A program made the translations under genes and the position numbers. From assembly GCF_033958435.1 (NCBI RefSeq), contig NC_134167.1, positions 9,444,001 to 9,508,000 of the forward strand: a stretch of 64,000 bases of DNA. Reading direction: 5' to 3'. Positions 11,504-24,083 of this stretch are shown one piece after another. The notes below the pieces were generated by a model. The model made no database searches and was not told the DNA's origin. It saw only the letters and a list, made by a program, of their open reading frames with translations. The stretch is from Carettochelys insculpta. Lineage: Eukaryota > Chordata > Testudines > Carettochelyidae. How positions within the stretch are numbered: position 1 is the stretch's first letter; each line of letters begins with the position of its first letter.

Positions 11504-12154
11504 TCCTATATCCCCACACCAGCGCCCGCTCACTGCCTCTACGGGGATGGCCCGTACTCAGTCAGGGAGGGTCTGGAGCATGCTCCGGGCAGCTAGACTC
11601 TTTGCAGAATAACGCTCTAACACAGCTCTGCCAAGCCCACGAAGTTTGCAGTTTTGCACAGGTTTGTAACTGGGGACAATGCCATGTGGGTGACGAAAGG
11701 CACCTTGCTGATAGAGACAAAACCCTGCCAAAACCAAGTCCCTTCTCCAAAGCATAAAGACACTGGAGCTCCTGAAATGGCTGTAAGAAGATTTTTAAAA
11801 AGCACAGGCAAAACAGCGTGTTCTCCATGATGCTCATGACTGGAGATGGACCAGCTTTTTGTTGAAACTTTAAAATGACAAGGGCCTGAGGCAGAGAGGC
11901 AGTGTGGACAACAGCCCAGACAGTTCGCACTGGACAACTTATACACCAAGCATCTGAGCTCTGGGATGCCACACCTGGTGGGATTCGAGAGTCAATCCCA
12001 CAGGTTTGTTAGATTAGTTGTTTTGCGGTCTGTAGGAACAAGTCTGCCTGGTTCCTCACAGGCAACACTGACAGCCTCCCTGCTGCTGGAGCATATGTTT
12101 GTACTGCAGAGGTTGAGGCTGCTGAAGGATAAAAGCAGCTGTCACTAGGTGCCA

Positions 12155-12331
12155 CTCAGCCTTCCCTGGAAGCTGAGCCTAGGAGAGATTCAGGTGCTGC
12201 CCAGCTGATCAGCAGAGCACCCACAGCCAGCAGCCTGAATTTCTGTAGTCAATGCACATCCGCACATGTCCTCGGTGCACATAACACAATTTATTCCACC
12301 CATGGATGGAAAAAATTAGAAGGAACCCGGG
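12155..12331. mobile_element. 190-bp repeat family copy
   Basis: CCCTGGAAGCTGAGCC, GCCCAGCTGATCAGCAGAGC, TTTATTCCACCCATGGATGG and AAGGAACCC occur in family order. The terminal inverted repeat is degraded. Confidence 0.5.
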
Positions 12332-13667
12332 TGCCACACTGCTAAGGAGCCCTCCACAAGAAACGCTTTTTTCCATGCAGGCCTGACCTCCAATGGTAGC
12401 TGGGGCTGTGACCAGTCTCACAGGCACTCAAGAGCAGGTGCCTTGCTTTCTTATTTTGGCAACACTAAACCAAAGGAGACAGCACAGCTCCCAGTTAGCA
12501 AAGGTCTGGCCCCACACTTCTGTCCAGGCCCCACTCCCTGATCCACAGCACAGGGAAGAAGGAAGATTCCTGCTCATGGACCCGTGGTCTGATGTGCTGC
12601 CACATAACAGGGTGTAGCCAAGAGCAGCTCCCCTCTCCCAGTGACCTAGAAGTGGGGAAACAAGCCTGAAGTCCTGAGTGCACGAATACACAGGTGGAAA
12701 ACGCTTTCCCCCTGGGACCAATCCACACCAAGCACTGACAGTTTAATTAACCTCCCCACTGAATGCTGATGTTCCTTTAGCCAGTGACCCTACTCCCCAG
12801 GCTGAGTATCACATGGCCTGAACATTACAGCAAGTGCCTCAGCCCATGTTACCAAATTCTATGTCACCAGACAAACTTGAGCCCTTCTCCCACTACTGCA
12901 GCACTCAGGAGGAAAAAGTGGCTCTGAGATGGAGGAAATCTGCTACAAATCCGGTTAAAGCCCACACGCTGCTTAAGGCAGGGTAATTAATGAATGATCT
13001 GAGTGAGCCGGGCACACTTCTGCTGTATACTCAGGGCCCAGCTCTCACCAATCAGCATTTAGGATGATTTAATCTCGTGGTAGCTTTCCCTAAGACCTAA
13101 TTCAATTACATAAGATGCCTCCGGATGTCAGCAGCAGCATCCCAGGGCCCCTGAAACACTCACTCAGATGCTCATTTGGGAAGCAGTTGTGAAGCATCAA
13201 TGAGAGCACTAAGCTCTGCTGACCCAGCTGAGCAAATGAGAGCCTCACTTTGGTTCTAAAACGGAAGGCGATCGATATTTCATTTCCCCCGAGCTGACAA
13301 CCTTTTCAGTGAGCACCTGAGCTCTTCTCTGGCCTCAGGATCACCACCACACGGCATTCTCTTCCGAAACCTGCCCCTTTCCATGCTGTCAACCATGGAG
13401 CACGAGGGCTGCGGACTACCAGAAATGGAGCCTGCCACTGCCAAATGCACCACCACAGCCGCCCTCGGACCGCGTGCAAGCACTAGCTGAACTGGCACGC
13501 CGTAGAGAGGGACTAGACTGAAATCTCCCCTTCGAAGTGGCTGCCACTGCTGCCAGGTTTGGGGTGTAAAAGAGAGTGACCCTGGCCCAGTCCTGTTCCC
13601 ACACTGCCATCCCCATTCAGTGCAGGGGCCTTATCTCCCCCTGGGCAAAGGAATGGGCAGTAGCAGG

Positions 13668-13935
13668 TTAACGTAAGGGTAAAAGGGGTGATTGCCCCAG
13701 GTGTGTGGGGCCCTTGGGTTCCAATAACTCCATTGTATTTAAACAATCCGCTTTAACGGAACAAACGAAATGTGTCCGGTTTTTCTTATTTTAAAAATAA
13801 GTGTAATTTGATTATGCGCCGTGAGGAATAATAGGAGTGATTAGATTTTAAAGCATAATTAATGACGTTATATTAATACTTTCATATGTTGAGGGGGCAG
13901 GTGACTGTGCTGTCCCAGGGCCGCAGCTGTTCCTA
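13668..13935. repeat. Unclassified repeat, copy 2 of a dispersed pair
   Basis: It is the partner of 4081-4366, same orientation, with AAAAGGGGTGATTGCCCC, AATAACTCCATTGTA, GATTTTAAAGCATAATTAAT and GTGCTGTCCCAGGGCC. Divergence suggests two old insertions of one family rather than a recent duplication. Confidence 0.55.
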
Positions 13936-14286
13936 ATCCACCCCTGGGAAAGGGGTGGGTTTAGGATACAGGGTGTTGAAGGAGCCCCTCCCAGAAAGGG
14001 CTAGCCCTAGCAGCCCCGTGAGTAGGCGGCCTGGGCCTGACCTCAGCACAGGGACGGGTTCTGAGTGCACATGGGCAGGACCAGAGCTCACAGAACGGCA
14101 TCAAGGCCAAGGCACTCGCAGCTGGGACAGGAGTGAAGGAGGGGCTCCAGATGATGTGCAACCTGCCCTGCATCCACAGACCGCACCCTGCCACGCACAA
14201 CACCCTTTAAAACCATCATTCCCCATTCCTCAGCCAACAGACAGACCTGCTCAGAACCTACCTCCCAAGGCCTCCTGGCAGCTGGG

Positions 14287-14477
14287 CAGTGTTCCTTGCA
14301 AGCTGAGCATATGGGCACCTGCCCAGAAGAGATTCAGTTTCTGCGCACCTGATTAGCAGGGCACCCAGAGCCAGCAGCCTGTGTTCCTATTGGTGGTGCA
14401 CATCTACACGTTTCTTGGTGCACACAACAAAATGTATTCCACCCATGAATGGGAATAAAAAAATAGAGGGAACCCTG
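14287..14477. mobile_element. 190-bp repeat family copy
   Basis: CAGTGTTCCTTGCAAGCTGA opens and GAGGGAACCCTG closes a 191-bp unit with ACCTGATTAGCAGGGCACC and GTATTCCACCCATG inside. The 8-bp flanks match only at half the positions. Confidence 0.5.
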
Positions 14478-14519
14478 CAGTGTAGGGAACTGGACTGGTC
14501 AGACAGACACAGAGCTTAA

Positions 14520-14640
14520 TTTTCTTTTGACTGTCCTGTTTGACAGATGGCAAAACTGGAGGGCACCCGGGAAGTCAGAGACAGAACTGGGACCAGAGGC
14601 CCTGCCTCCTGCTCTAACCATTAGAGAAGGTTTGCCCCAG
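14520..14640 (+). mobile_element. MIR-like SINE fragment
   Basis: GACAGATGGCAAAACTGGAG, AGTCAGAGACAGAACTGGGA, and CCTGCCTCCTGCTCTAACCA resemble the second half of MIR. Diverged. Confidence 0.4.
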
Positions 14641-16389
14641 ATGACGCATGTAATGATTAGAATAGAAGCTCTCACCCCCGTTCCATCCACATTTCAGTGC
14701 AGGGGCAAGGATGGTGTGTAGCAGGAACAAATGAGGCTTCCAGCAAAGAGCAATGAAGCACCAGCCAGGCTCTGATTAAGTCACATTGTATATATGGAGG
14801 GGGGGGCAGGAGTCTGGCCTCCCTTTGCCTCAAGCAACACTGCTGCAAATAAAATCAGCCCGTGTACAGTCACCCTTGGGACTGTCCAGGGGTTGAGGAG
14901 GAGCAGGATTGCCTCAATGATACCCAAACAAAAAACCTTCCACGGTCACAGCTCTGTCCCTGCCCACGGCCTTGTTTGCATGTCGCTGACGTGCACTGAG
15001 TCTGCGGCTCCTGCCTGGCACCATCGGGCCCAAGTCTGCAAGGTGAAAGGCATTCTGTTTTCCAAGCAAACACTGCACGATGCTGCAGCCTGGATTTGCC
15101 AGAACCTGCTGGGGGCCATGGAACCTGCAGGACTGGGCCTCTCTCAGGAGGCCCTCCTGTTGGACAACATCCTCAACAATTCTGCAGCCCAGGCTGCTGT
15201 GTGGCTTCTCCAGGGGTTATGGACTCCAACACCTTCTTAATGTTAGGTACCAGGCCTGGCACATTCCCAGAGTTAATGCTGTGCTGGTACAGCCCTACTG
15301 CCTCTGCCCCGTAGCTGGGAAAAGAGCACAAGAGGGAACTCAAGAAGCAGAAGGGGTAAGAGAAATTTCTCTGCAGGGAAGGCAGAGTTGTGACCTGGCA
15401 GCCCCAGAAGAGGCTGAGCAGAAACGGAGCCACCACTGCTCAGAAAAAGTCAACTCCATTAAGTGCAAACTGAGCTGCTGGTGAAAAGCAGAGCAGCTGC
15501 AAGCAGGGGCCAGACTCCACAAGAGAGGCTATGCTCAAGGGAACCGGGAATGAGAACAGTTACTCCCAGGATGATGAACATGAGCGTGCAGAGGCACAGA
15601 GGTGCCCAGCTAGGACAGAGGGATGTGTAGGTCCCATCACTGCTCCGAAAAGCTCTCACTAGGCTATGCACCAGCTAGCCAAGCTGTTCTGAGGCTCGTC
15701 ATGAGCCGTGTGTGGCGGCAACAGCAGCAGGACATGCACAGGGGACCCAGCAGGGACCCGCTTAGGACAGAGCTCTGCTCCCTGGACTCAGAATGAACTG
15801 AGCCACAGACTGCAAAAGGCAGGAGGGTGCAGAGCTGATTGGCAGGTGTGCAAACACGGGCGAGGAGAAGCTGCCTGAGGAAAGGCCTGTGCCCAGAGAG
15901 CAGCAATCAGTATTTCCCGACAGCCATAACAATTTGACGCCAACAATGCAGCTGACATAACTGCCAGCCAATCAGGAGAAACACCAGGTAACAGGAGCTG
16001 TACAAGGGGCACAGACAGCTCACTCCAACCCAAGAGCTTCAAAGAAGCTCCTGCAGCTTTCCCGGGGAAGCTGCTTGCTATGTAAGGGTGCACAGGGTTT
16101 CCGATAAGGTCGGCCCAGTGGACGGGCTTAGCTAGGCGTGGCAGGACTGGAGATCTTGCAAGGCTGTATTGAATTCCCAGGGGCAAGAGAGGAGAGTGAG
16201 GGTCTGGAATTGGTCCAAGCAAACACAGTGTTTCAACTCACTGGAGGTAACAGTAATGTCTGTATTGCCAAGAAGAGCCCGTATCGGTAACTCTGCTGTA
16301 GTAACACTGAGCTATTACATGTGCAGAGCACCTGCCAGCCCTGGGCCTCAAAGGCCTTCACCCAGGAAGCAGTTAAGACTCTGATCTTG

Positions 16390-16531
16390 CACAATTTCTT
16401 CCATCCGCAAGCAGAATAAATTTTGTACTGCACACGGAGACATGTGCAGACGTGTACCACATGCTGCTGGCTGTGGGTGTCCCGCTAATCAGCCGGGCAG
16501 CTGCCCGAGTGCTCGGCTTCCAGAGAACCCC
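16390..16531. mobile_element. 190-bp repeat family copy, inverted
   Basis: On the plus strand it reads GAATAAATTTTGTAC, GCTGCTGGCTGTGGGTG, CCCGCTAATCAGCCGGGCAG and CTCGGCTTCCAG, which is the reverse order of the family landmarks. Confidence 0.45.
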
Positions 16532-17101
16532 GACAAGGTGCCATGTCCCCAGCTCGGAGCAGTCCTAGGAGCAGGGGGAGCTCTGGAAAGCATCTGGTGA
16601 GCTCAGAGCTCTGAGGCACAGACGCTGCTGTGTGGGCAGTGCTCACCAGCAGGGGGCACCACTGCAACGCAGCTTGGGAGGGCTGCTGGCACCGAGGTTG
16701 TGCTGGGAGGGCAACCCCCCTGCCCCAAGGAGCCAGGCATACAAAATCCTGCTTGAGCAGCCTGCAAGTCCTGCACTGTTACCATGGCAACATCAGAGCG
16801 GGGATTTGCTAGCCTTTGATGTGTTGATCCGTTTAAAGCGTGTCAAACGGCACTGAAGGTGAACAGCTGGGGGGGATGCACCTGCCCTTCCTGCTGATGG
16901 GGAGGGTCCCCCAGAGCAGCGACTACCTACCCACAGGCAGCCCCCACCCCGCCTACCCGGGCAGGCTCCTTGCAAGGAGCTGCTGGGGCCTGGCATGCCA
17001 GCGCACCCTCAGCAGGTTCACACGGGGCGCCCGATGAGCGGGGCCTGCAGGCTGACTCGGGCTAGTAGTAAAAAATCCCCCATTATGAGATTCCAAAATG
17101 A

Positions 17102-17735
17102 TCATAGAATCCTAGAGCTGAAAGGGACCTCAGGAGGTTATTGAGTCCAGCCTCCTGTCCAAAGCAGGATCAACCCAATTAAATCATCCCAGCCAGGACT
17201 TTGGCAAACTGGGACTTAAGAACCTCTACAAGGGATGGAGATTCCACCATCTCCCTAGGTAATGCATTACAGTGCTTCACCACCCTCCTGGTGAAAGAGC
17301 TTTTCCTAATACCTAAGCTACACTCCTGCACTGTAACTTGAGACCCTTGCTCCTTGCTCTGGTGTCTGTCGCTACTGAGAACAACCTCTCCCCATCCTCT
17401 TTGGAGCTCCCCTCAGGATGTTGAAGACTGCTATCAAACCACCCCTCACTCTTCTCTTCTGCAAACTAAATAAGCCCAGGTCCCTCAGCTTCTCCTCATG
17501 GGTCGTGCGCTCCAGCTCCCTAATCATTTTCATTGCTCTCCACCGAACCCGCTCTAATGCATCCACACCCATTCTGTACTGGGGGGAGCCCAGAACTGGA
17601 CACAGTCCTCCAGATGAGGCCTCACCAGTGCCGAGTAGAAAGGAACAATAACTTCTCTAGACCTGCTGGAAATGTTCCTCCTAATGCACCCCAATATGCT
17701 ATTAGCCTTCTTGGCTACGAGGGCACTTATTCTCA
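17102..17735 (-). mobile_element. CR1 LINE 3' fragment
   Basis: The plus strand opens TCATAGAATCCTAGAGCTGA and continues CATCTCCCTAGGTAATGCAT, the reverse complement of a CR1 3' end. The minus strand carries relics such as [17 protein letters not shown] and LFSLQKRRVRGGLIAVF. 5'-truncated, with frameshifts. Confidence 0.8.
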
Positions 17736-19175
17736 AGGCAGCCCAAATTAGGTTCAAAACACAAGCCATGGAAACCTGGCGCGAAGCAAGAGAAAATCCC
17801 CCAGTGTAACCTCTGTTGCTTGGATCGCTGTGTGGATCCACACAATCCAAAGACAGCCCTCTGGCAAAGCATGGGCTAAGGACCATGTAAGCCTACGCTT
17901 GAACGAAAGCAACCACCCCTGGGCGAAGAGGAATTAGCCTGCTAACAGCTGACAGGAACACCCACTGCAATCCAGGGAGCCCGGCTCCAGTGCACACTGC
18001 AGAGAGAATAAAGGGGGACAGAATACACTCCCCTGTGGTGGAATCCAGCCAAAGTGGCAGAAGCCCCAGGCTCGAGGAGTGTGTCAGAGAAGCTCTGGTA
18101 ACCCCAGGGGGCAGAGCTTTGCTCTCACAACTATACATCACATTCTAAGCCAAAGCCTTTAACGCTTCCAAGCAGGAAGGTAACATGGGCCTTTAGCTGA
18201 GGACAGGGATGGGACATGATAATCTCTGATATGCAGTATAGGCTGTGGCGGTTTATAGCTGCTAATGGAATTCATTTACCAGTTGCACCTGGCCAAGCCC
18301 ACCTTTGTTTGTCTTTCAGTTCCCTTTAAAGGAAAAGGGGGAAGCCAGTCGCTGAGACCAAGCACCTGGCACCTCTCACTGCGATGATCCTGCTGTGTGC
18401 TTTGAAACAGGACCTCGCTGGCGATGCTTCTGTGAAAGAAAGAAGACCTGACTGCACTTCCAGCCTGCACCGGTGCAACGGCAACACTTACTGAAGATGT
18501 TACCTACGCTGAAGGGAGAGCTGCTGCCCAAGTACGCCACCCTGCCAAGAGGCAATAGCTAAGTTAGGGGAAGCTGCTGCCTACTGACATCACGCTGTCC
18601 ATGCTAGGAACTGGAGTGGTCTAACTATGTCGCTCAGCCCTGAGCAAAGCTGCTAACACGACATACATTGGTAGCGGAGACCACGCCGGGCTCTCCTGCT
18701 TTGTTGCAGAGTTCAGAACCAGAACAGCACCTAACACATCTTGCAGTTTGCAGAGCCAAAGAGTTCACTTCCCAAGTCTTTGATCAGATTTGCTGTAGTG
18801 GTTTAATCAATACACAGGTTATTGCTGGACAGACCATCTTGTCACCTGCACCTTGTGTGAACTATACTCTGCCAACCTTCCACCAAGCCATAATCTGCAC
18901 ACGCACAGGGCTGCTGCAAATACTTCATAGGTTTTAATGTTGTCTATATGTTGCCCAGCCCTAAATACCAGTTATGAGGAGCTGAGCCCTTCTATTCAGC
19001 ATCTGCTCAACAGTTAAAATATGTTCATGTGCTTAATGTCAGTTTTCCTTTTAATTTCTTCCCTTTGCCCACTGATGGCTCTTTGGATAACCCTAAATAA
19101 TTTCTAGCCCTCCTCTCTACACCATCCAATACACTGCCTCTGGAAACATACCCACAAGGTGCATGTATACCAGTT

Positions 19176-19917
19176 GTGTCAGGGTCAAGCCAGAGGGCTA
19201 CAGAAGAGTGATAGAAGGGAGAAGTACTAGCCCTATCTTAAATAGGTCCCTGTTCCCAGAGTAAACTAGCAATGGCTGATCCAGAAGTAGCAGGAACCTG
19301 CTAGAATCCATCAGGCCAATTAAAACACCCGGGGCCAATTAGGACTCAAGTGAGTCAGGCAGCTCAGCTCAGCTGGAGCCAAAGAAAACCAGCTGAGACT
19401 AGTTACAAAACAGCCCCTCTTCTGTTGGCTCAGGGTTGGGTGAGGAATGGAGGAGAAAAGGAGCTGTGGAGATTCTGAGAAGAGCAAGTCCAAGTAGGCA
19501 CCCAAGTAAAGAGCCTGTGATAAGGAGGGTGCTGGAGACCACTGTGGAGAAATGGCCCAGGGAATTGTTGCTATCAAGCAACTGAGACTTGAGACATTGC
19601 AGGCAGCTGCTGCTACAGGGTCCCTGGGCTGGAGCCCAGAGTAGAGGGTGGGCCTGGGCTCCCTCCCTCCATCCCCCATCCAGCACAGGAGAAGGATAGA
19701 TATTGGTGGAGGTGTTTGTACTGCCCGAATCACTTGGAGGGGCAGCAGAACCTGCGGAATTTGGCCTCCTCTCTTTTCCCTGTGCTGGCCAATGATGAGA
19801 GTAGCTCGCCCAACAGCAAGCAGGTGTCTAACCTGAGAGCTGCTGTGTGCGCCTGGGGCAAATAAATCAGCCAGAAAGCATTGGACCCACCACACTAGAA
19901 GAGCAGCTTTGTCACAG
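19176..19917 (+). repeat. Possible LTR-like interspersed repeat
   Basis: The stretch opens TGTGTCAGGGTCAAGCC, has an AATAAA near 19861 and closes at TTTGTCACA. These are LTR-like features, but there is no second copy in the window and no target duplication at the ends. The minus-strand open frame of 251 codons over it has no recognisable domain and is not called as a gene. Confidence 0.3.
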
Positions 19918-21162
19918 GGCGTAGTCACCACAGCTTCCATAAAGACACATTTGCCGACCCATTTCAGACACCTGCTTTCTGAAAATCTTGGCCAAAAATG
20001 GGTGCTAAGTCCATACTCAGGCACAACCCTACCTGCTCTAAAGCTCTGCCGTGGCCCAGGAGCTCCCACTGACATCGGTGGTTTTCCTATCTGTCCTATC
20101 TGTGATTTTATTGAACCCTAAACACTGTGGATAGCTATTTGCTAGGAACTCTGGTTTCCCTTGTAAGCACTAAGCAAACAGAATTCTAGCCAAATAACCC
20201 TCTGTTGGCTGTGGGTACTGCTGTGCAAAAAGCAACAGCTGGTTAGAGAGGATCAGGGAGTTAATAGCGGTGGCTGTAGCTATAAGCAAGGAGGACAAAA
20301 AGCCCATTAATGCACGGGTGCTGACATGGACAATGCCTGGAGTGGGTAATCAGAAACTGCAATGGGCCAGAGCCCCGAAGCTCTCTCCAATAGCTACCCC
20401 GCTTTTTCTCTGGCTCAGCTCTTGGGAATAGCCTCACTTAGCACGCTGTAGAGCCATGCCTTGGTGCAGGGCACCCAAACTTGGTCTGCCTGGGGCAGCA
20501 TCATCCCGTTGTTGACAGCCCTCAGCCTGCACTGAATTTGCAGCTTGTCTCTAACCACGTTGGAAACAGGGCTGAGGTTCAGGGAGATCACAGCTCTACC
20601 CCAACACATGCTCCGCATGGAACTGCAGGCCCAGTTTGCTGGGAGCACAGCTGGGAGCACAGCCTGAGACACGTGTGGAACCAGCAGCCGCCAGTCCCAG
20701 GTGGCTGGAGGAGAGCGAGTCTGCTCCAAAGGGACGTGGCTGGTGCCTCCAGCATTTGGCAAAGGGAATGCCAATTATGCGGCCAGCGCCTGCGCACTGG
20801 CCACTCCAGCTGTTTCCTGCCTGCAGATGTGCGGTGCTGGGAGCCAGGCTACAGCGTGGCTCCCCAGAGCTGGACACTGCTTGGACCGAGATTCCAACCT
20901 GCTTTGCTTCGATGGTCTGAGCTTCTGTGCATTGTTCTCTAGGTTATTTTGCTATTGTGGCTGCTGCTCCAGCTCGCATGTCCCTTCAATCCCCTCTCCC
21001 TAAGACGCTGTCTCGAAGTGAGTGAGCGTGGTGTTAGCAAATATACCAGACCTTTTCCCTGAAGTGCTCGACCCAGTAAGCAGGGAGCAGCACCTGAAGG
21101 GGCACAATGAGTGAGTTCCCAGCACTCTGCCCCTGTGCCGGTGACCCTCTAACTTTTAACAT

Positions 21163-21320
21163 CCTGGGGGGAATACATTTTATTCTATACACACGTGTGC
21201 AGATGTGCACGACCCATATAAATACATGCTGCCAGCTGTGAGCGCTCTGCTAATCAGCTGGGCGGCACCCAAATCTCTCTTGGGTGGCTGCCCAGGCTCT
21301 CAGCTTACAGGAAACACTTT
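21163..21320. mobile_element. 190-bp repeat family copy, inverted
   Basis: GTGTGCAGATGTGCACGACC, CTCTGCTAATCAGCTGGGCG, TCTCTCTTGGGTGGCTGCCC and CAGCTTACAGGAAACACT give the reverse complement of the family. Confidence 0.5.
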
Positions 21321-21724
21321 TGGTGACTCAAGAGCCTTTTGCAGAAAAACGCTCACCATCATGCTGCTGTGTTAACAGCACCATGACGGTGGTGGGGGCA
21401 TGTGAGGAACTCGCTCATTCCATCTTCCAGGACTGAAGGAACAGCAGGTAAGCGTATTAAAGTCAGACATCTCAGCAGCTCTAAAAGGCAGCAGAACCAA
21501 AGGGGAACCAATGCGTGTTCAGGGCTCTGCATTTTAAGCAGCTGTGTGAGGCTGGCAGTGCAAGGCCCCTTGGCTCCCTTGAACACTGACACATGCACAG
21601 TGGGAAGCCAGTCCGTGTATTAGTATTGTTAAACTAGGTATCAGACTCAGAAAGGTGTTTGTTGTTTGGACTTCACTGCTGCAGGCTTTAAGCACACTCC
21701 TAGTCGCTGAGCCCCACATTCTAA

Positions 21725-21955
21725 GGTAATAGTAACAGAGAGAAAGCTGTGCTAGTCTACATACTATCAAAACAAAAGAGCAGTCCAGTAGCACTTTAAA
21801 GACTAACAAAATAATTTATTAGGTGAGCTACCATGGGACAGACCCACTTCTTCAGACCACTTGGTCTGCAGAAGTGGGTCTGTCCCACGAAAGCTCATCA
21901 CCTAATAAATTATTTTGTTAGTCTTTAAAGTGCTACTGGACTGCTCTTTTGTTTT
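21725..21955. mobile_element. Head-to-head pair of Penelope-like tails
   Basis: A minus-strand tail (21859 down to about 21725) and a plus-strand tail (21862-21955) meet at CAGACCA / TGGTCTG. The arms match from AAAACAAAAGAG (21769-21780) to CTCTTTTGTTTT (21944-21955), with a 3-base gap in the left arm and a few substitutions. The right copy keeps a perfect GTGGG/CCCAC stem (21874-21888) and GAAA (21889-21892), but its first core block reads CTGCAGA. Confidence 0.6.
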
Positions 21956-22602
21956 ATTCGAAGGTAATGTTCAAGTGTTTGCTCTGTAAAGATTCAAGTG
22001 TTTGCTATGAAACTGGCAATCCCCACAGTCAGGAGAGAAGCACTGCCAAGTGTGAGAGCCTTGTTTCCCACAAGAAGTGTCACTTCCTGCCTAATGCGAG
22101 GAGGCCTGTAAGACTCCAGATGAACCACTGCAGAACATTAGTCTCCAAAGACTTTGCTGATCATTTTCCCCATGCCTCCGAAGAGGCGGGGACACATACA
22201 AACACTCATCCCATCACAGCTTGCACTCTGCGGGAAGGGAACAAAAATCCCTGCCAAGAGGCAATTCTCATTGCAACGCTGCTTGCAATTTGGAGACAGA
22301 AATATTTCTAAGCATAAGCATGGGATCCCCAGCCCTGAGGATGTAAAGAGCTTGCTCACAACAGCAGCTTCTGTTGCCTTTTGGAACCTCAAACTGTCAC
22401 TCTTTGGTGTCTGTTCGTTCACCAGCTTTAATCTGGTAAATAACTGCTTCCTTTTCTTAGTAAAGCTTTAGTTAATTGCGTGATTGGCTATAAACATTGT
22501 CTTTGGTGTATGACCTGAAGTGCAATTGATGTGGGGAAATTGACTGGTCCTCTTGGACTGGGGGTAACCTGAATAAGTTACCTGTGAGTTTTTGGTGTAA
22601 GG

Positions 22603-23295
22603 CAGGGGTGGGCAATAATTTTCACTGAGGGGCCATCCCTTGAATTTTGTTACTGGTCACAGGCCAACTCTGGATCCCCCTGGAAGGGGCGGGGCCTTGG
22701 GCAGAAGGGGTGGGGCTGGGGGCTACAGAGAGAGAGACAAGGAGAATGTGAGAGTGTGAAAGAGAAGCAGTGTGTGTGAGAGACAGACCTTCTGACACAC
22801 ATTGGGCGTGTGCTGCCGGGTGTGTGTGTCAGTGACCGTGTGTGTGGGGCACAGACAGGGTATATGTGACAGTGACAGTGTATCGGTGCTGGCTGCTGCT
22901 GGGTAAGTTTCTGAGCGAAGCTCCCCCTCCATCTCTTTAAGGGAAATCTGTCCTGCTCTGCTGTCTCCTCACTCCACTGCTCTGCACCTCTGAGTGCGTC
23001 CCTTATCATCCATGCTTCAGACTGGAGCAGCTCCGCTGTGCGTCTCCCTCTGCAGAGATAGGTACGGGGGCAGGGGAACACCCTGACTTCAGCACTGCCC
23101 TTTCTCCTCCACCACTTCCTACTGCACAGCTAACAGGAGAATCCTAGGAGCAGCTCGTCTACAGACAGAACAAGGTGGGAGGTGGGTTAGCTGCACACAT
23201 GTAAATACGCACACTCTGCTAATCAGCAGGGCGGGCTGGAGAGAAATGTGTGGTGAGCCAGATCTGGCTTGCAGGCCTGATTTTGCCCACTTCTG
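22603..23295. mobile_element. hAT-like element with perfect 8-bp target duplication
   Basis: The 693-bp element starts CAGGGGTGGGCAA and ends TTGCCCACTTCTG, an imperfect terminal inverted repeat. GTGTAAGG stands at 22595-22602 and again at 23296-23303, an exact 8-bp duplication as expected for hAT transposons. The interior is GT-rich in part and encodes no recognisable transposase. Near 23190-23265 it contains text resembling part of the 190-bp repeat family (CTCTGCTAATCAGCAGGGCG). Confidence 0.75.
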
Positions 23296-23912
23296 GTGTA
23301 AGGGAGGGATCATCTATCACAAAGCTCACCTGGATGAAAGGCAGACTGGAGTGTCCAAAGTGCCTGTCTGTGACTCCGTGATAAGGCTGCTACGGTGCAT
23401 AAGGAGTTCACACTTGGCTGGTGAAATCTAACTAAAGAATGACTGCCAGTGGGGCGGGGGGCAGGGGAGTGCCCTGGTTTGAAATGGTGTGCCCACTCTG
23501 AGGTTGACACCTGCATGAGTGAGCCACTCCAGACAGCCTGGCAAGCTGAGTCAGTAGCATTTTACATCTGACTATAGCAGCTCCCAAGAATGTACTTCTA
23601 TGCAAACACCAACAAGGACAGGGCATGCCAGTGAGCAATCAACTGCTTGCCCCGTTGCATGGCCGAGGCTTAACTCGGAAAGAGGTAACACGTCCATGCT
23701 TACAGGGCCTCGCTAGACTTTTACATGCCTGGTCAGATGGAGCCATCATTTCCTCCCAGGCGACTAACGTGCTTTAAAAACTATTCAGCAGCTGTGGTGT
23801 TAGCACAACGAATCCATGGGCCCCATCCTACCAGGAAACACCAGGACTCAGAGCTACACACTAGCAAGGAAAGGACCCCAGTGTGCCTCAAGAACCACCA
23901 GCCCCCCCACAC

Positions 23913-24083
23913 CAGTATTTGCTGCAAGCTGAGCGCTTGCCCCGAACCAGGTGCCACCCAGCTGATTAGCAGAGCACCCACAGCTGGTCATCTGCGTTTC
24001 TACTGGTGGTGCGCATCCGCATGCGCCTCGGTGCAGATAACATTTATTCCACCCAGGGATGGAAAATAAAAGAGGGAATCCTG
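23913..24083. mobile_element. 190-bp repeat family copy
   Basis: It starts CAGTATTTGCTGCAAGC, has CACCCAGCTGATTAGCAGAG and CATTTATTCCACCC, and ends GAGGGAATCCTG. About 20 bp are missing near the left end relative to the copy at 29414. Confidence 0.5.

Noticed and set aside
10844..11757. Overlapping long Pro/Ser-rich frames
   Set aside because: The C-rich hAT-like sequence here has few stop codons; composition explains the frames and no domain is present.
19320..20075. 251-codon open frame on the minus strand
   Set aside because: It has no recognised domain, no splice support and overlaps a likely interspersed repeat.
22723..23081. His/Thr/Ser-rich open frames in the GT-rich stretch
   Set aside because: The GT-rich simple-sequence-like interior of the hAT-like element produces them; not a gene.
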